Shown here piece after piece: positions 50,827-60,383 of a stretch of DNA of 64,000 nt. Source of the DNA: Seohaeicola saemankumensis (GTDB lineage Bacteria > Pseudomonadota > Alphaproteobacteria > Rhodobacterales > Rhodobacteraceae); assembly GCF_020171285.1 (NCBI RefSeq), contig NZ_JAIUZI010000008.1, forward strand, positions 225,468 to 289,467, in the 5' to 3' direction. Under the pieces are notes generated by a model. The model was not told the DNA's origin. It saw only the letters and a program-made list of their open reading frames with translations, and ran no database searches. The position numbers and the translations under genes are program-made. How positions within the stretch are numbered: the stretch's first letter is position 1; each line of letters starts with the position of its first letter.

Positions 50827-51860
50827 TGTCCGGCCCGGTGAAAATCGCGCTAGTGGGCCTTGGATGGTGGGGCCAGAAGATGCTGGCCGTGCTCGGGGCC
50901 GCCCCGGATGACATCAAGGTCGTGCGCGCGGTCGAGCCGAACGTCGACGCGGTGCGCGATCTCTGCGCCTCGAAGAGCGTGACGCTGTCGGCGGACTACA
51001 CCGATGCGCTGAACGACCCCGAGGTCGAGGCCGTCGTGCTGGCCACGCCGCATTCGCTGCACACGCGCCAGATCGAGCAGGCCGTCGCCGCCGGCAAGCA
51101 CATCTTCTGCGAGAAGCCGCTTGCGCTGACAGCCGAGGAGGCCGCGCGCTCAGTGAAACTCTGCGCCGATGCCGGGCTGGTCCTCGGCATGGGCCACGAG
51201 CGCCGCTGGGAGCCGCCGGTCGCCGACCTTCTGGCCAAGGCCGACTCGGGCGCGCTGGGCCGCATCCACCAGATCGAGGCGAACTTCAGCCACGACAAGT
51301 TCGTGTCGCTGGACCGCAACAACTGGCGCGTCAAGGCGACCGAGGCTCCCGCCGGCGGAATGACTGCCACCGGAATTCACCTGCTGGACCTCTCGGTGCG
51401 CCTGCTGGGCCGCGCGGAAAGCGTCCTGTGCATCTGCGAGCAACTTTCGTCCGACCTCCCTCAGGGAGACACGGTAGCCACCTACGTCAAGTTCGCAGGC
51501 GGCGGCACGTCTTACGTCTCGGCTTCGCTGGCCAACCCGTTCATGTCGCGCTTCACGGTCTACGGCTCGAAGGGCTGGATCGACATCCGCGACAAGGCCC
51601 ACGTCGAGGCGCCGGACGGCTGGATCGTGACCTCGGCGATGGCCGGCGGTCCGATCGAGACCGTCGAGATCGGAAAGGCCGAGCCGGTCAAGGACAACCT
51701 CGTGTCCTTCGCCCGTGCCGTGCGCGGCCGGGAGTCCTACCAGATCACCGCCGAGCACCTGGTCAACAACATCGCGCTGCTCGAGGCGGTCTTCGCCTCG
51801 GCCCGCAGCGGTCAGATCGAGAAAGTGGCGCAGCCCGTCATGGAAAGCTTGGGAGCCTGA
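50826..51860 (+). CDS. Gfo/Idh/MocA family oxidoreductase
   Basis: The 344-residue protein has a Rossmann N-terminus (IALVGLGWWGQKML), the signature CEKPLALTAEEA and a C-terminal beta-sheet domain. Members oxidise or reduce sugars and cyclitols such as myo-inositol. A polyhydroxylated ring or sugar substrate is therefore plausible for the operon. It is tightly packed, one base before the next gene. Confidence 0.88.
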   Translation: MSGPVKIALVGLGWWGQKMLAVLGAAPDDIKVVRAVEPNVDAVRDLCASKSVTLSADYTDALNDPEVEAVVLATPHSLHTRQIEQAVAAGKHIFCEKPLALTAEEAARSVKLCADAGLVLGMGHERRWEPPVADLLAKADSGALGRIHQIEANFSHDKFVSLDRNNWRVKATEAPAGGMTATGIHLLDLSVRLLGRAESVLCICEQLSSDLPQGDTVATYVKFAGGGTSYVSASLANPFMSRFTVYGSKGWIDIRDKAHVEAPDGWIVTSAMAGGPIETVEIGKAEPVKDNLVSFARAVRGRESYQITAEHLVNNIALLEAVFASARSGQIEKVAQPVMESLGA

Positions 51861-51861
51861 G

Positions 51862-52842
51862 ATGAAAGCCCTGATCTTCGACAAACCGAACAAGCCTGTT
51901 GTCACGCAGGTCCAGATGCCAGGCATCACCGAGAACGAGGTGCTGATCCAGTCGCGCCGCGTCGGCATCTGCCACTCGGACTACGAGCTGCTGGCCGGCC
52001 AGTACATCATCCCGATCTCCTACCCGGTTACGCCGGGCCATGAATGGGTCGGCGAGGTCGTCGAGGTCGGAAAGAACGTCAGCGGCCTGAAGCCGGGCGA
52101 CCGTGTCGTCGGCGAATGCGTAATCAACACGCCCGAACGGATTCACCATTTCGGCTTTTCGATGGACGGTGCGGACCGCGAGTTCTTTGCCGCGCGTCCC
52201 GAGTGGCTTCACAAGCTGCCGGATGCCGTCGACGACGCCAAGGGTGCGCTGATCGAGCCGTTCACCTGCGGTTACTACGCGGTGCTGCGGCACGGCGGCG
52301 TTTGCGCGGCCGATACCGTTGTGATCTCCGGCGGCGGAACGATCGGCCTCGTCTCGGCGGCGGCCGCCATCGGCATGGGCGCGCGGGTGATCGTGGTCGA
52401 CCCGGTGCCGCTGCGCCGCGAGATCGCGATGAAGCTGGGGGCAGACGGCACCGTCGACCCCTCTGCCGGCGATCCGATCGAGGCGGTGCAGGAGATGACC
52501 AAGGGCGGCGCCGACCTGGTCGTGGAATGCGCCGGGCACCCGTTGTCGCTTGCCAACGTTTTCGACTACGCCCGCGACGAGGGCAACGTGTCGATGGTCG
52601 GCATCAACATCGGCCAGAAATTCCCGGTCGAGCTGGGCAAGATCCAGATCAAGAACCTAAACGTGCGCGGCTGTATCGGCTCGCCCGGCGTCTGGCCTGC
52701 CGCGATCCGGTTTCTCGAGCGGACGGGCTTCGACCTCTCGCCGATCCAGACCCACACCTTCGGCATCGACGACGCGCTGACCGCGCTGGACCTCGGTAAG
52801 GCGCCGGACAAGGCAGTCAAGGTTACGCTGACGATCGCCTGA
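51862..52842 (+). CDS. zinc-dependent medium-chain dehydrogenase, second copy type
   Basis: The 326-residue protein has the catalytic zinc region (RRVGICHSDYELLAG, GHEWVGEVVEVG) and an NAD site (ISGGGTIGLVSAAA). It is shorter than the first alcohol dehydrogenase of the operon and lacks the four structural-zinc cysteines. It resembles the sugar-alcohol and threonine dehydrogenase branch. It probably oxidises a later or different hydroxyl. Confidence 0.85.
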   Translation: MKALIFDKPNKPVVTQVQMPGITENEVLIQSRRVGICHSDYELLAGQYIIPISYPVTPGHEWVGEVVEVGKNVSGLKPGDRVVGECVINTPERIHHFGFSMDGADREFFAARPEWLHKLPDAVDDAKGALIEPFTCGYYAVLRHGGVCAADTVVISGGGTIGLVSAAAAIGMGARVIVVDPVPLRREIAMKLGADGTVDPSAGDPIEAVQEMTKGGADLVVECAGHPLSLANVFDYARDEGNVSMVGINIGQKFPVELGKIQIKNLNVRGCIGSPGVWPAAIRFLERTGFDLSPIQTHTFGIDDALTALDLGKAPDKAVKVTLTIA

Positions 52843-52870
52843 GGCGAGTGGCAACGAGAGGGGTTCGACG

Positions 52871-53890
52871 ATGGCCGACTCAAGTCCAAACACCTTCGGA
52901 GGCGCGGCTGGCCTTGCCTCGGTGAACCTCGCGAAGGGGTTCGTGACGATTGTGGTCTCGACGCTGGCGTTGATAGTGCTCTGCGTGATCTTCGCCCCCT
53001 CGGCGGTGACCGCCGGCTCGCTTGTGGGTAGCCTGCCTTTCGCCTCGGTACTTGCGATCGTCGGACTCGGGCAGATGCTGGTGGTGCAGCAGGGCGGCTT
53101 CGATCTGTCGGTGCCCGGATCGGTGTCGCTGGCCGTGGTGATCGCGACGCACATGCCGAACGGCAACGACGCGATGCTGCTGCAATCGGTGCTTGTCGCG
53201 ATTGGCTTCGCGCTGGTGGCCGGCGTGCTGAACGGCATTATGGTCGCCTACTTCCGGCTGAACGCCATCGTGGCGACCATCGGGATGAACGCGCTGCTGT
53301 ACGCAGCAGTGTTCGCAATCTCGGGCGGGGTGCCGCGGATCACGACCAAACTGCTTGCCGGCATCGCGGGTGGCAAGACCCTCGGAATTCCGCACTCGGT
53401 CTACTTCGCACTCGGGCTGCTGGCCATCGTTTCCTTCGTTCTCAAGAAGACCGTCGCCGGACGCCGCTTCGAGGCAATCGGCGCCAATCCGAAGGCCGCC
53501 CGCGCCGCGGGTCTCGTCGTCAAACCCTACCAGGCCATGGCCTACGTCTTTGCCCAGCTGCTCTACTGCACTGCGGGCATCCTTATCGCGGGGATTACCC
53601 GCGAACCCACCGCTTTCCAGGGCAACAGCCTGTTGCTGCCCTCGGTCGCCGTGGTGGTGCTGGCAGGAACCTCGCTTCTCGGCGGGCGCGGCTTTCCGAT
53701 CTCGGTCGTGATCGCCGCCTTCTTCCTGAACCAGCTCAGCCAGTTCGCCCTCTCGATCGGCGTGCCCTACTCGGCACAGACGATCGTGCAGGCGCTCGCC
53801 CTCGTGTTCGGCATCGGGGTCTACTCGATCGACTGGACGACCCGTTTCAAGACTGCAACCCAAAGTTCCACGGAGGAGGAAAATCCATGA
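52871..53890 (+). CDS. ABC transporter permease, RbsC-type
   Basis: The 339-residue protein has 9-10 membrane segments and the RbsC/BPD_transp_2 features (GLGQMLVVQQGGFDLSVPGS near residue 75, and VVVLAGTSLLGGRGFPISVV near 260). It forms half of the membrane channel of a carbohydrate-uptake system. The partner half is fused to the ATPase downstream. Its stop overlaps the start of the binding-protein gene (ATGA). Confidence 0.9.
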   Translation: MADSSPNTFGGAAGLASVNLAKGFVTIVVSTLALIVLCVIFAPSAVTAGSLVGSLPFASVLAIVGLGQMLVVQQGGFDLSVPGSVSLAVVIATHMPNGNDAMLLQSVLVAIGFALVAGVLNGIMVAYFRLNAIVATIGMNALLYAAVFAISGGVPRITTKLLAGIAGGKTLGIPHSVYFALGLLAIVSFVLKKTVAGRRFEAIGANPKAARAAGLVVKPYQAMAYVFAQLLYCTAGILIAGITREPTAFQGNSLLLPSVAVVVLAGTSLLGGRGFPISVVIAAFFLNQLSQFALSIGVPYSAQTIVQALALVFGIGVYSIDWTTRFKTATQSSTEEENP

Positions 53891-54954
53891 AACTGTCTAA
53901 CCTGAAGGCGTGCAGCGCCCTCGCGGCCCTCGGCCTCGGACTGGCCCTGTCCGCAACATCGGCAAGCGCGCAGGACGTGCCGTCCTGGTGCGGCCCGAAC
54001 AAGGCCACGCTCGCGCTGCTCGACGGCTTCGGCGGCAACAGCTGGCGGCTGGTGACCACCGCCTCGGGCAAGCAGGAGGCCGAGAAGTGCCCCAGCATCA
54101 CCGAGTATTTCTATGCCGACGGCCAGGGTGACACCCAGAAGGCGATCTCGGACATCAACTCGATGGCTGCGCGCGGCGTCAATGCCATGGTCGTCTTCGG
54201 CGACGCCGGCCCGGCGGTCCTGCCGGCGCTGACCAACGCCTACCGCTCCGGCGCCGTCGTGGTGCCGTACCGTGTGAACGTCGGCGGCGAGGCCGGCAAG
54301 AACTACACCCGCTTCATCGGCGCAGACTTCGTCTACGACGGCGAAAGCTGGGGCAAGTGGATCAAGGCGAACTTCCCGGATGGCGCCAACATCCTGTTCC
54401 TCTCCGGTCCGGCCGGCAACAGCCAGGGCCTGGACGAGCTGAAGGGCATGAAGAACATCTTGGACGACAGCTATGTCTTCCTGAACCCCGAGCCCTTCGC
54501 GGTCACCAACTGGGACCCCTCGCTGACCCAGCAGGTCCTGTCCGCCGCCATCGCGCAGCATGAGGACATCGATGTGATCGTGTCTGACTTCGGTCCGTCG
54601 CTGGTCGGCGCACTGCCGGTCTTCGGCAACTTCAACCGCTCGATCCCGGCGCTGGCCACCTCGGACGGCAACTCTCTGGGCTGCTTCTGGGAGGAGAACC
54701 ACGAAGCCAACCCGGACTTCAAGCTATTCACCGTGGCGACTGGCAACGACAACGTGCGCCTTGCCGTGCAGTGGGCCATCGCCGAGGCCACCGGCGGCAC
54801 CCCGCCGGAAAAGGAAATCTTCGAAGCGCCGAACTTCGAGGACTCGACCGACGGCGATCCGAGCCCGGTTCAGTGCCGTGCAGACCTGCCTGGCGCGATC
54901 TACCTGTCGTCGCAGCTTTCGGGCGACGACCAGGCAAAGGCCGTGGGCCAGTAA
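53887..54954 (+). CDS. periplasmic sugar-type binding protein
   Basis: The 355-residue protein has a signal peptide (residues 1-28, ATSASAQD). The mature part follows the periplasmic-binding type-1 fold of ribose-type systems (STITEYFYADGQGD-like region, then INSMAARGVNAMVVFGDAGP). Cysteines at the mature N-terminus (SWCG), in KCP and near the C-terminus (VQCRADL) may form a disulphide. It delivers the ligand to the permease pair. A strong stem-loop follows its stop and could raise its level above that of the other genes. Confidence 0.88.
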   Translation: MKLSNLKACSALAALGLGLALSATSASAQDVPSWCGPNKATLALLDGFGGNSWRLVTTASGKQEAEKCPSITEYFYADGQGDTQKAISDINSMAARGVNAMVVFGDAGPAVLPALTNAYRSGAVVVPYRVNVGGEAGKNYTRFIGADFVYDGESWGKWIKANFPDGANILFLSGPAGNSQGLDELKGMKNILDDSYVFLNPEPFAVTNWDPSLTQQVLSAAIAQHEDIDVIVSDFGPSLVGALPVFGNFNRSIPALATSDGNSLGCFWEENHEANPDFKLFTVATGNDNVRLAVQWAIAEATGGTPPEKEIFEAPNFEDSTDGDPSPVQCRADLPGAIYLSSQLSGDDQAKAVGQ

Positions 54955-54968
54955 ACGCGCCCTGACTG

Positions 54969-54994
54969 CCCTGGGCGGCGAAAGCCGCCCAGGG
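54969..54994 (+). promoter_or_regulatory. 11-bp intercistronic stem-loop with GAAA loop
   Basis: A perfect stem CCCTGGGCGGC / GCCGCCCAGGG closes a GAAA tetraloop, 15 bases after the binding-protein stop, without a U-run. Such structures protect the upstream message or cause partial termination, which is the usual way binding proteins are made in excess. Confidence 0.6.
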
Positions 54995-55034
54995 ACCACC
55001 GCACCCGAACCTCTGACCTGCGGAAAACGAACGG

Positions 55035-57566
55035 ATGATACCCTTGGCTGAGATTGCACCGGCTGACATGGTGGACAAGGTCCGCGACACCGCTCCTGCC
55101 ACCCCCGTGGTTCGCCTGAGCGGCGTGTCCAAGTCCTTTGGCGCTGTCCGCGCCCTGACCGATGTCAGCGTCGATATCCACTCGGGCGAAGTCCACGCGA
55201 TCCTGGGGGAGAACGGCGCGGGCAAGTCGACCCTGATGAACATCATCACCGGCGTGCTGCAACCCAGCACCGGCACCATCGAGTTCGATGGACGCAACGT
55301 GATGCCGCTGTCGCCGGAAAGCTCGGCGGCGCTTGGGGTTGCGATTTCCTACCAGCATCCCGCGATACTGCCGGACATGACCGTGCTGGAAAACCTGCAG
55401 GTCGCTCTGCCGTCCTCGATCTTCGCCGACGAACGGAACGACCGGGTTGGCCGCCGCCTGCTCGACGAGGTCGGCCTGCACGTGCCGCTGAAAGCGCGCG
55501 TGGACACGCTGACCATCGCCCAGAAACACCTGCTCGAACTGGCCAAGGCGCTGGCCACGAAGCCGCGCGTGCTGATTCTTGACGAGCCGACAGCCTCGCT
55601 GGACCAGGACGCCACCGACATGCTCTTTGCCAAGGTGCGCGAGCTCAAGGCAGGCGGCACGGCCGTCGTCTACATCACGCATCGCATGGCCGAACTGCGC
55701 CAGATCGCCGACCGGGTGACGGTGCTGCGCGACGGGCGTCACCGCGGCAGCTCGCTCGCCAGCCAGATCAGCAATGAGACGCTGCTCGACCTCATCGTCG
55801 GGCGCAAGCTCGCCTCTGCCTTCCCACCGAAGTGCGAGGTTGAGGATCCCCCGGTCAATTTCCAGGTAAGGGGCCTGAGCGGCCGGAAGTTCACCGATAT
55901 CTCCTTCGAGGCCGGCCGCGGCGAGATCATCGGCGTCGCCGGGGTCGAGGGCAACGGGCAGTCTGATCTCATGCGCGCCTTGGTCGGGCTGCAGCCTTGC
56001 ACCGGCGAGATCCGGCTGGGCGGCAGCGCGCTGAAGCCGAAGGATCTCAAGACACGCGCGGCCTTCATGCCCTCCGACCGGCATACCGAGGGCCTCGCCG
56101 CCGACCTGACCATCCGCGAGAACGCCACATTTTCGTCGCTCGAGAAATACGCCACTGCCGGCGTGCTCGACCGCGAGCGCGAAATGAGCAAGGTGCAGGA
56201 AGTATTCACCGCGCTCGCGGTCAAGGCCGCCGGGGTCGAGGCCAAGGTCTCGTCGCTCTCGGGCGGAAACCAGCAGAAGATCGTCATGTCCCGTGCCCTG
56301 CTGTCGGAACCGGGATACATCGTTGCCGACGAACCGACCCAGGGCGTCGACGTCGGCGCCCGGTTCGAGATCTACCGCATCCTGCGCGAGGTCTCGGACG
56401 CCGGAACGCCGGTCATCGTGAACTCGTCCGACGCCGCAGAGTTGGAAGGACTCTGCGACATCGTCCTCGTCATGTCCCGTGGCCGGATCGTCGAGACGCT
56501 GCGCGGCGAGGAGATCACCGAGGCGCGCATCGTCGGCGCCGCAGTCGAGGCCGTAACGGATGCGCACCACGTCGAGGAGGCAAGGCGGGTTCAGGACGGC
56601 TTTGGCGCCAAGCTGCGCCATTTCGTGCAGACCGACAACGCGACCGTGGTGCCGCTGGTACTGGTCGCCGTGCTGCTGGCGCTCTTCGTCAGCGGCCAGA
56701 ACGAGAACTACCTGTCGGCCTTCAACATCTCGAACATTCTGATCCTGGCCACGGCGCTGGGCTTCATTGCGCTAGGCCAGACCGTCGCTCTGCTGATGGG
56801 CGGCATCGATCTATCGGTCGGGCCTCTGGCCGGGCTTTGCGTGGTAATCGGCTCGTTCTTCATCAACGACGGCAACACCGCCGCCACGATGGCCCTCGGT
56901 TTTGCCTTGATGTTCGGGGCGGCGGTGACAGTCGGTCTAGTCAACGGCCTGCTGATCCGCTTCGCCAACTTCACCCCGATCGCGGCCACGCTGGCCATGT
57001 TCATCGGCCTGCAAGGCATGAGCTTTGTCCTGCGCGACGGCCCGGGCGGTTACATCGCCTTCGACGTGATCGACACGCTGACCTGGCGCGTGGGTCCGAT
57101 CCCGCTGGCCTTCCTCGTCATGGTCGGCCTTGCCATCGCGCTCGAGCTGGGGCTGCGCCGGAAGCGTCCGGGCTGGCAACTGCGCGCGGTGGGTTCGAAC
57201 GAGGAAGCAGCTCGGCGGATCGGGGTTCCGACCGACCGGACGTTCCTGGTCGGCTATGTCGCCGTCTCGCTGCTGACCGCGCTCGGCGCCGTCATGCTGA
57301 TGGCGCAGATCGGGGTCGGCGATCCGGCGCAGGGGGTGAATTACACCCTGGGCAGCATCACCGCGGTCGTGCTGGGCGGCACCAGCCTGCTGGGCGGCAG
57401 GGGCACCTTCATCGGCTCGGTCCTGGGGGCGATCCTGCTCACCGAGGTGCTGAACGCGGTCTCCTTCCTCGGCCTGTCACAGACATACCAGTACGGCTTC
57501 CAGGGGCTGCTGATCCTGCTCGCCGCGCTGATCTACACCACCGCCCGCCGCCGCCGCGAGGACTGA
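55035..57566 (+). CDS. sugar ABC transporter ATPase-permease fusion
   Basis: The 843-residue protein joins an RbsA-like double ATPase (about 1-515) to an RbsC-like permease (about 530-843). The first nucleotide domain has Walker A GENGAGKST (58-66) and Walker B LILDEPTASL. The second has the degenerate GVEGNGQSDL usual for RbsA, a full LSGGNQQK signature and VADEPTQGVD. The permease half has GGIDLSVGPLAG and VVLGGTSLLGGRG. In most systems these are separate genes. With the separate permease upstream, the complex would be a heterodimeric channel with tandem ATPase domains. Confidence 0.9.
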   Translation: MIPLAEIAPADMVDKVRDTAPATPVVRLSGVSKSFGAVRALTDVSVDIHSGEVHAILGENGAGKSTLMNIITGVLQPSTGTIEFDGRNVMPLSPESSAALGVAISYQHPAILPDMTVLENLQVALPSSIFADERNDRVGRRLLDEVGLHVPLKARVDTLTIAQKHLLELAKALATKPRVLILDEPTASLDQDATDMLFAKVRELKAGGTAVVYITHRMAELRQIADRVTVLRDGRHRGSSLASQISNETLLDLIVGRKLASAFPPKCEVEDPPVNFQVRGLSGRKFTDISFEAGRGEIIGVAGVEGNGQSDLMRALVGLQPCTGEIRLGGSALKPKDLKTRAAFMPSDRHTEGLAADLTIRENATFSSLEKYATAGVLDREREMSKVQEVFTALAVKAAGVEAKVSSLSGGNQQKIVMSRALLSEPGYIVADEPTQGVDVGARFEIYRILREVSDAGTPVIVNSSDAAELEGLCDIVLVMSRGRIVETLRGEEITEARIVGAAVEAVTDAHHVEEARRVQDGFGAKLRHFVQTDNATVVPLVLVAVLLALFVSGQNENYLSAFNISNILILATALGFIALGQTVALLMGGIDLSVGPLAGLCVVIGSFFINDGNTAATMALGFALMFGAAVTVGLVNGLLIRFANFTPIAATLAMFIGLQGMSFVLRDGPGGYIAFDVIDTLTWRVGPIPLAFLVMVGLAIALELGLRRKRPGWQLRAVGSNEEAARRIGVPTDRTFLVGYVAVSLLTALGAVMLMAQIGVGDPAQGVNYTLGSITAVVLGGTSLLGGRGTFIGSVLGAILLTEVLNAVSFLGLSQTYQYGFQGLLILLAALIYTTARRRRED

Positions 57567-57625
57567 GCACGGCGCGCGCCAGACAACAGACGGTCCCCGC
57601 ATCGCCGGGGGCGCATGGAGAGATC

Positions 57626-58690
57626 ATGCCTGACCCGTTCATCTACACCGCCAGCCCCGGCCGCGTCGTCTTTGGCCCCGGTACGCTGGCCCGCGTCGGC
57701 GACGAGATCGCCTCGCTTGGGTGCCGCCGGGCGCTCATCCTGTCGACCGCCTTCCAGAAACCCGAGGCCGAAGGGCTGGCGGCCCAGCTTGGCAACCTAG
57801 CCGCGGGGACCTTCACCGAGGCTGCGATGCACACGCCGGTCGCCGTGACCGAGAAGGCAATGAAGGTCTACGAGGCCATAGGCGCCGACTGCGTCGTGGC
57901 GCTGGGCGGCGGGTCGACCATCGGCCTCGGCAAGGCCATCGCCTGGCGCAACGACGCGCCACAGGTGGTGGTCGCCACCACCTATGCCGGGTCCGAAGTG
58001 ACCGATATCCTCGGCCAGACCGAGAACGGCCGAAAGACCACCCTTCGCGATCCGAAGATCCGCCCCGAAACGGTGATCTACGACCCGGACCTGACCCTTG
58101 GCCTGCCGGTGCCGATGAGCGTGGCCAGCGGCCTCAACGCCATGGCCCACGCGGTCGAGGGCCTCTACGCCCCCGATGCCAACCCGGTGACCTCGATGAT
58201 CTCGCTCGAGGGTCTGCGCGCGCTGAAGTCCGCCCTGCCGTGCATCGTTGCCAACCCAAGCGATCCCGAGGCCCGGTCCGAGGCGCTCTACGGTTCGTGG
58301 CTCTGCGGCATCGTTCTCGGGTCGGTCGCCATGTCGCTGCATCACAAGCTGTGCCACACCATCGGCGGCGGCTTCGACATGCCGCACGCCGAGACCCACG
58401 CCATCCTGCTGCCGCACACCGCCGCCTACAACGAAACGGCCGCGCCGCAGCAGCTGGCCCGCGCGGCCGAGCTGTTTGGCGGCGACCTGGGCGGTGGCCT
58501 TTATGACTTCGCGAAATCCATCGGGGCGCCGCTCGCCCTGTCGGACCTTGGCCTCAGGCAGGCCGATCTTGAACGCGCCGCCGAGATGGCGGTGCAGAAC
58601 CCTTACAAGAACCCGCGCGACGTGACCCGCGACGGCATTCTCGACCTGCTGACCCGCGCACACGCTGGACAGCGGCCCGGCGCGGCCTGA
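57626..58690 (+). CDS. maleylacetate reductase
   Basis: The 354-residue protein belongs to the iron-containing alcohol dehydrogenase fold in its maleylacetate reductase branch (FGPGTLARVGDEI, then ALGGGSTIGLGKAIA for NAD(P), YAGSEVTDILGQT, and the metal-site-like HKLCHTIGGGFDMPHAETHA). It reduces maleylacetate to beta-ketoadipate with NAD(P)H, the step after cleavage of hydroxyquinol. It lies directly before the dioxygenase that makes its substrate. Confidence 0.92.
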   Translation: MPDPFIYTASPGRVVFGPGTLARVGDEIASLGCRRALILSTAFQKPEAEGLAAQLGNLAAGTFTEAAMHTPVAVTEKAMKVYEAIGADCVVALGGGSTIGLGKAIAWRNDAPQVVVATTYAGSEVTDILGQTENGRKTTLRDPKIRPETVIYDPDLTLGLPVPMSVASGLNAMAHAVEGLYAPDANPVTSMISLEGLRALKSALPCIVANPSDPEARSEALYGSWLCGIVLGSVAMSLHHKLCHTIGGGFDMPHAETHAILLPHTAAYNETAAPQQLARAAELFGGDLGGGLYDFAKSIGAPLALSDLGLRQADLERAAEMAVQNPYKNPRDVTRDGILDLLTRAHAGQRPGAA

Positions 58691-58704
58691 GACGGAGGGA
58701 GACC

Positions 58705-59565
58705 ATGACCGAACACGCACAGATCGCCTATTTCACCGAGGAGGCCTCGGTCGAGACCGTGAACGCGCGCATCGCCACCGACGCGAACCCGCGCCTCAAG
58801 ATGGTGATGGAAAGCCTCGTCCGGCACCTGCACGCCTTTGTCAAGGACGTGGAACTGACACAGGAGGAATGGGGTGTCGCGATCGATTTCCTTACCCGGA
58901 CCGGTCAGATCTGCGACGAGAACCGGCAGGAATTCATCCTGCTGTCGGACGTTCTGGGCGTGTCGATGCTGGTCGACGCGATCAACAACCGCCGCCCCAC
59001 GGGGGCGACCGAAAACACCGTGCTGGGCCCGTTCCACGTCGACGGGGTGCCGGAATACCCGATGGGTGCCAACATCACAAAGGCTGGCGGCCGCGAGACC
59101 TGTCGCTTCCACGGCACCGTGACCGACCTCGACGGGAACCCGGTCGAAGGCGCCCGAATCGACGTCTGGAGCGACAGCGAGGACGGCTTCTACGACGTGC
59201 AGCAACCCGGCATCCAGCCGCGCCACAACAACCGGGGCGTCTTCGTCACCGGGTCGGACGGGAAGTACTGGTTCGACGGGATCAAGCCGGTGTCCTACCC
59301 GATCCCTGACGACGGCCCGGTCGGGCAGATGCTGGGCTACCTCGGTCGGCATCCCTACCGTCCGGCGCACATGCATTTCATCGTCAGCGCCGAAGGTTTC
59401 GACCCAGTCACCACGCACACCTTCGTCGCAGGCGACCCCTACCTCACTTCGGATGCGGTGTTCGGAGTCAAGCAGTCGCTGATCGCCAGCTTCGAACCCG
59501 TCGAGGACGGCGAGACCCGATGGCGATCGGCGTTCGATTTCGTCCTGCATCGCAACGAGACCTGA
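58705..59565 (+). CDS. hydroxyquinol 1,2-dioxygenase (intradiol)
   Basis: The 286-residue protein has the intradiol dioxygenase N-terminal helical domain and a beta-sandwich catalytic domain. The ferric-iron ligands can be placed as Tyr163 (GFYDV), Tyr198 (VSYPIPDDGP), His222 and His224 (RPAHMHF), with spacings like those of catechol 1,2-dioxygenase. YPIPDDGPVG and DENRQEFILLSDVLG are typical of the hydroxyquinol group. It opens 1,2,4-trihydroxybenzene to 3-hydroxy-cis,cis-muconate, the keto form of which is maleylacetate. Confidence 0.9.
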   Translation: MTEHAQIAYFTEEASVETVNARIATDANPRLKMVMESLVRHLHAFVKDVELTQEEWGVAIDFLTRTGQICDENRQEFILLSDVLGVSMLVDAINNRRPTGATENTVLGPFHVDGVPEYPMGANITKAGGRETCRFHGTVTDLDGNPVEGARIDVWSDSEDGFYDVQQPGIQPRHNNRGVFVTGSDGKYWFDGIKPVSYPIPDDGPVGQMLGYLGRHPYRPAHMHFIVSAEGFDPVTTHTFVAGDPYLTSDAVFGVKQSLIASFEPVEDGETRWRSAFDFVLHRNET

Positions 59566-59575
59566 GGAGAGAGCC

Positions 59576-60358
59576 ATGACACAGACCAAGGGAGGCGTGA
59601 TCGTCACCGGAGCCGCGCGCGGCATTGGGCGGGCCATCGCAGAACATGCGGCGCGCGATGGCTACGGCGTCGTGATCGCGGATATCGACGAGGCGGCGGG
59701 CGGTACGGCGGCGGATGCGATCACCGCAGCCGGCGGGCAGGCGATCTCTTGCCGGATCGACGTGACGGACCGGGAGACCGTAAAAGCCGCCATAGGGGCC
59801 TGCGAAGAGGCCTATGGTGTCCTCTACGGCATGATCAACAATGCCGGGTTCAACAAGCCGATGCCGTTCCTCGAGACCACCGAGGACAACTGGACGGCAA
59901 TCCTGCGTGTCAATGGCCTGGGGGTGCTGATCGGAATGCAGGAGGCCGGCAAGGCGATGATTGCCGCCGGCACGCGCGGGCGCATCATCTCGACCGCCTC
60001 CATGGCGGGCCGCACCGGCTTTGGCGACTTCGCGCCCTACTGTGCCTCGAAGGCGGCCGTCATCAGCCTGACACAGGCCGCCGCCAAGACGCTTGCGCCG
60101 CACGGGATCACCGTGAATGCCTTCGGCCCCGGCGTCGTCGATACCGAGTTGTGGGTGACGCTGGATCAGGACCTGATGGAAATGGGCGCGACCTCGCGAC
60201 CCGGGCAGGCGATGCAGGAGTTTTCCGCCGGCATTCCGCTGGGCCGCGTCTCTGTGCCCGAGGATGTCGTCGGCACCGTCGATTTCCTGCTCTCCCCGGC
60301 CTCGGCGTACATGACCGGCCAATGCCTGATGATCGACGGCGGGATGATCATGCAATGA
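59576..60358 (+). CDS. SDR-family oxidoreductase
   Basis: The 260-residue classical short-chain dehydrogenase has the cofactor motif TGAARGIGRAIAEHA, NNAGF, catalytic Ser in ISTASMAGRTG and YCASKAAVISL for Tyr-x3-Lys. The C-terminal GQCLMIDGGM is typical of FabG-like members. It probably acts on a cyclic or open-chain alcohol or ketone in the pathway. Confidence 0.88.
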   Translation: MTQTKGGVIVTGAARGIGRAIAEHAARDGYGVVIADIDEAAGGTAADAITAAGGQAISCRIDVTDRETVKAAIGACEEAYGVLYGMINNAGFNKPMPFLETTEDNWTAILRVNGLGVLIGMQEAGKAMIAAGTRGRIISTASMAGRTGFGDFAPYCASKAAVISLTQAAAKTLAPHGITVNAFGPGVVDTELWVTLDQDLMEMGATSRPGQAMQEFSAGIPLGRVSVPEDVVGTVDFLLSPASAYMTGQCLMIDGGMIMQ

Positions 60359-60383
60359 CCGGCCTGGCCCCAGGAGCCCCGTC

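Noticed and set aside
54900..58690. Long open frames on both strands over the ABC fusion and maleylacetate reductase (573 and 897 codons).
   Set aside because: Both are low-complexity Arg/Gly/Asp shadows of well-supported genes in third-position GC-rich DNA.
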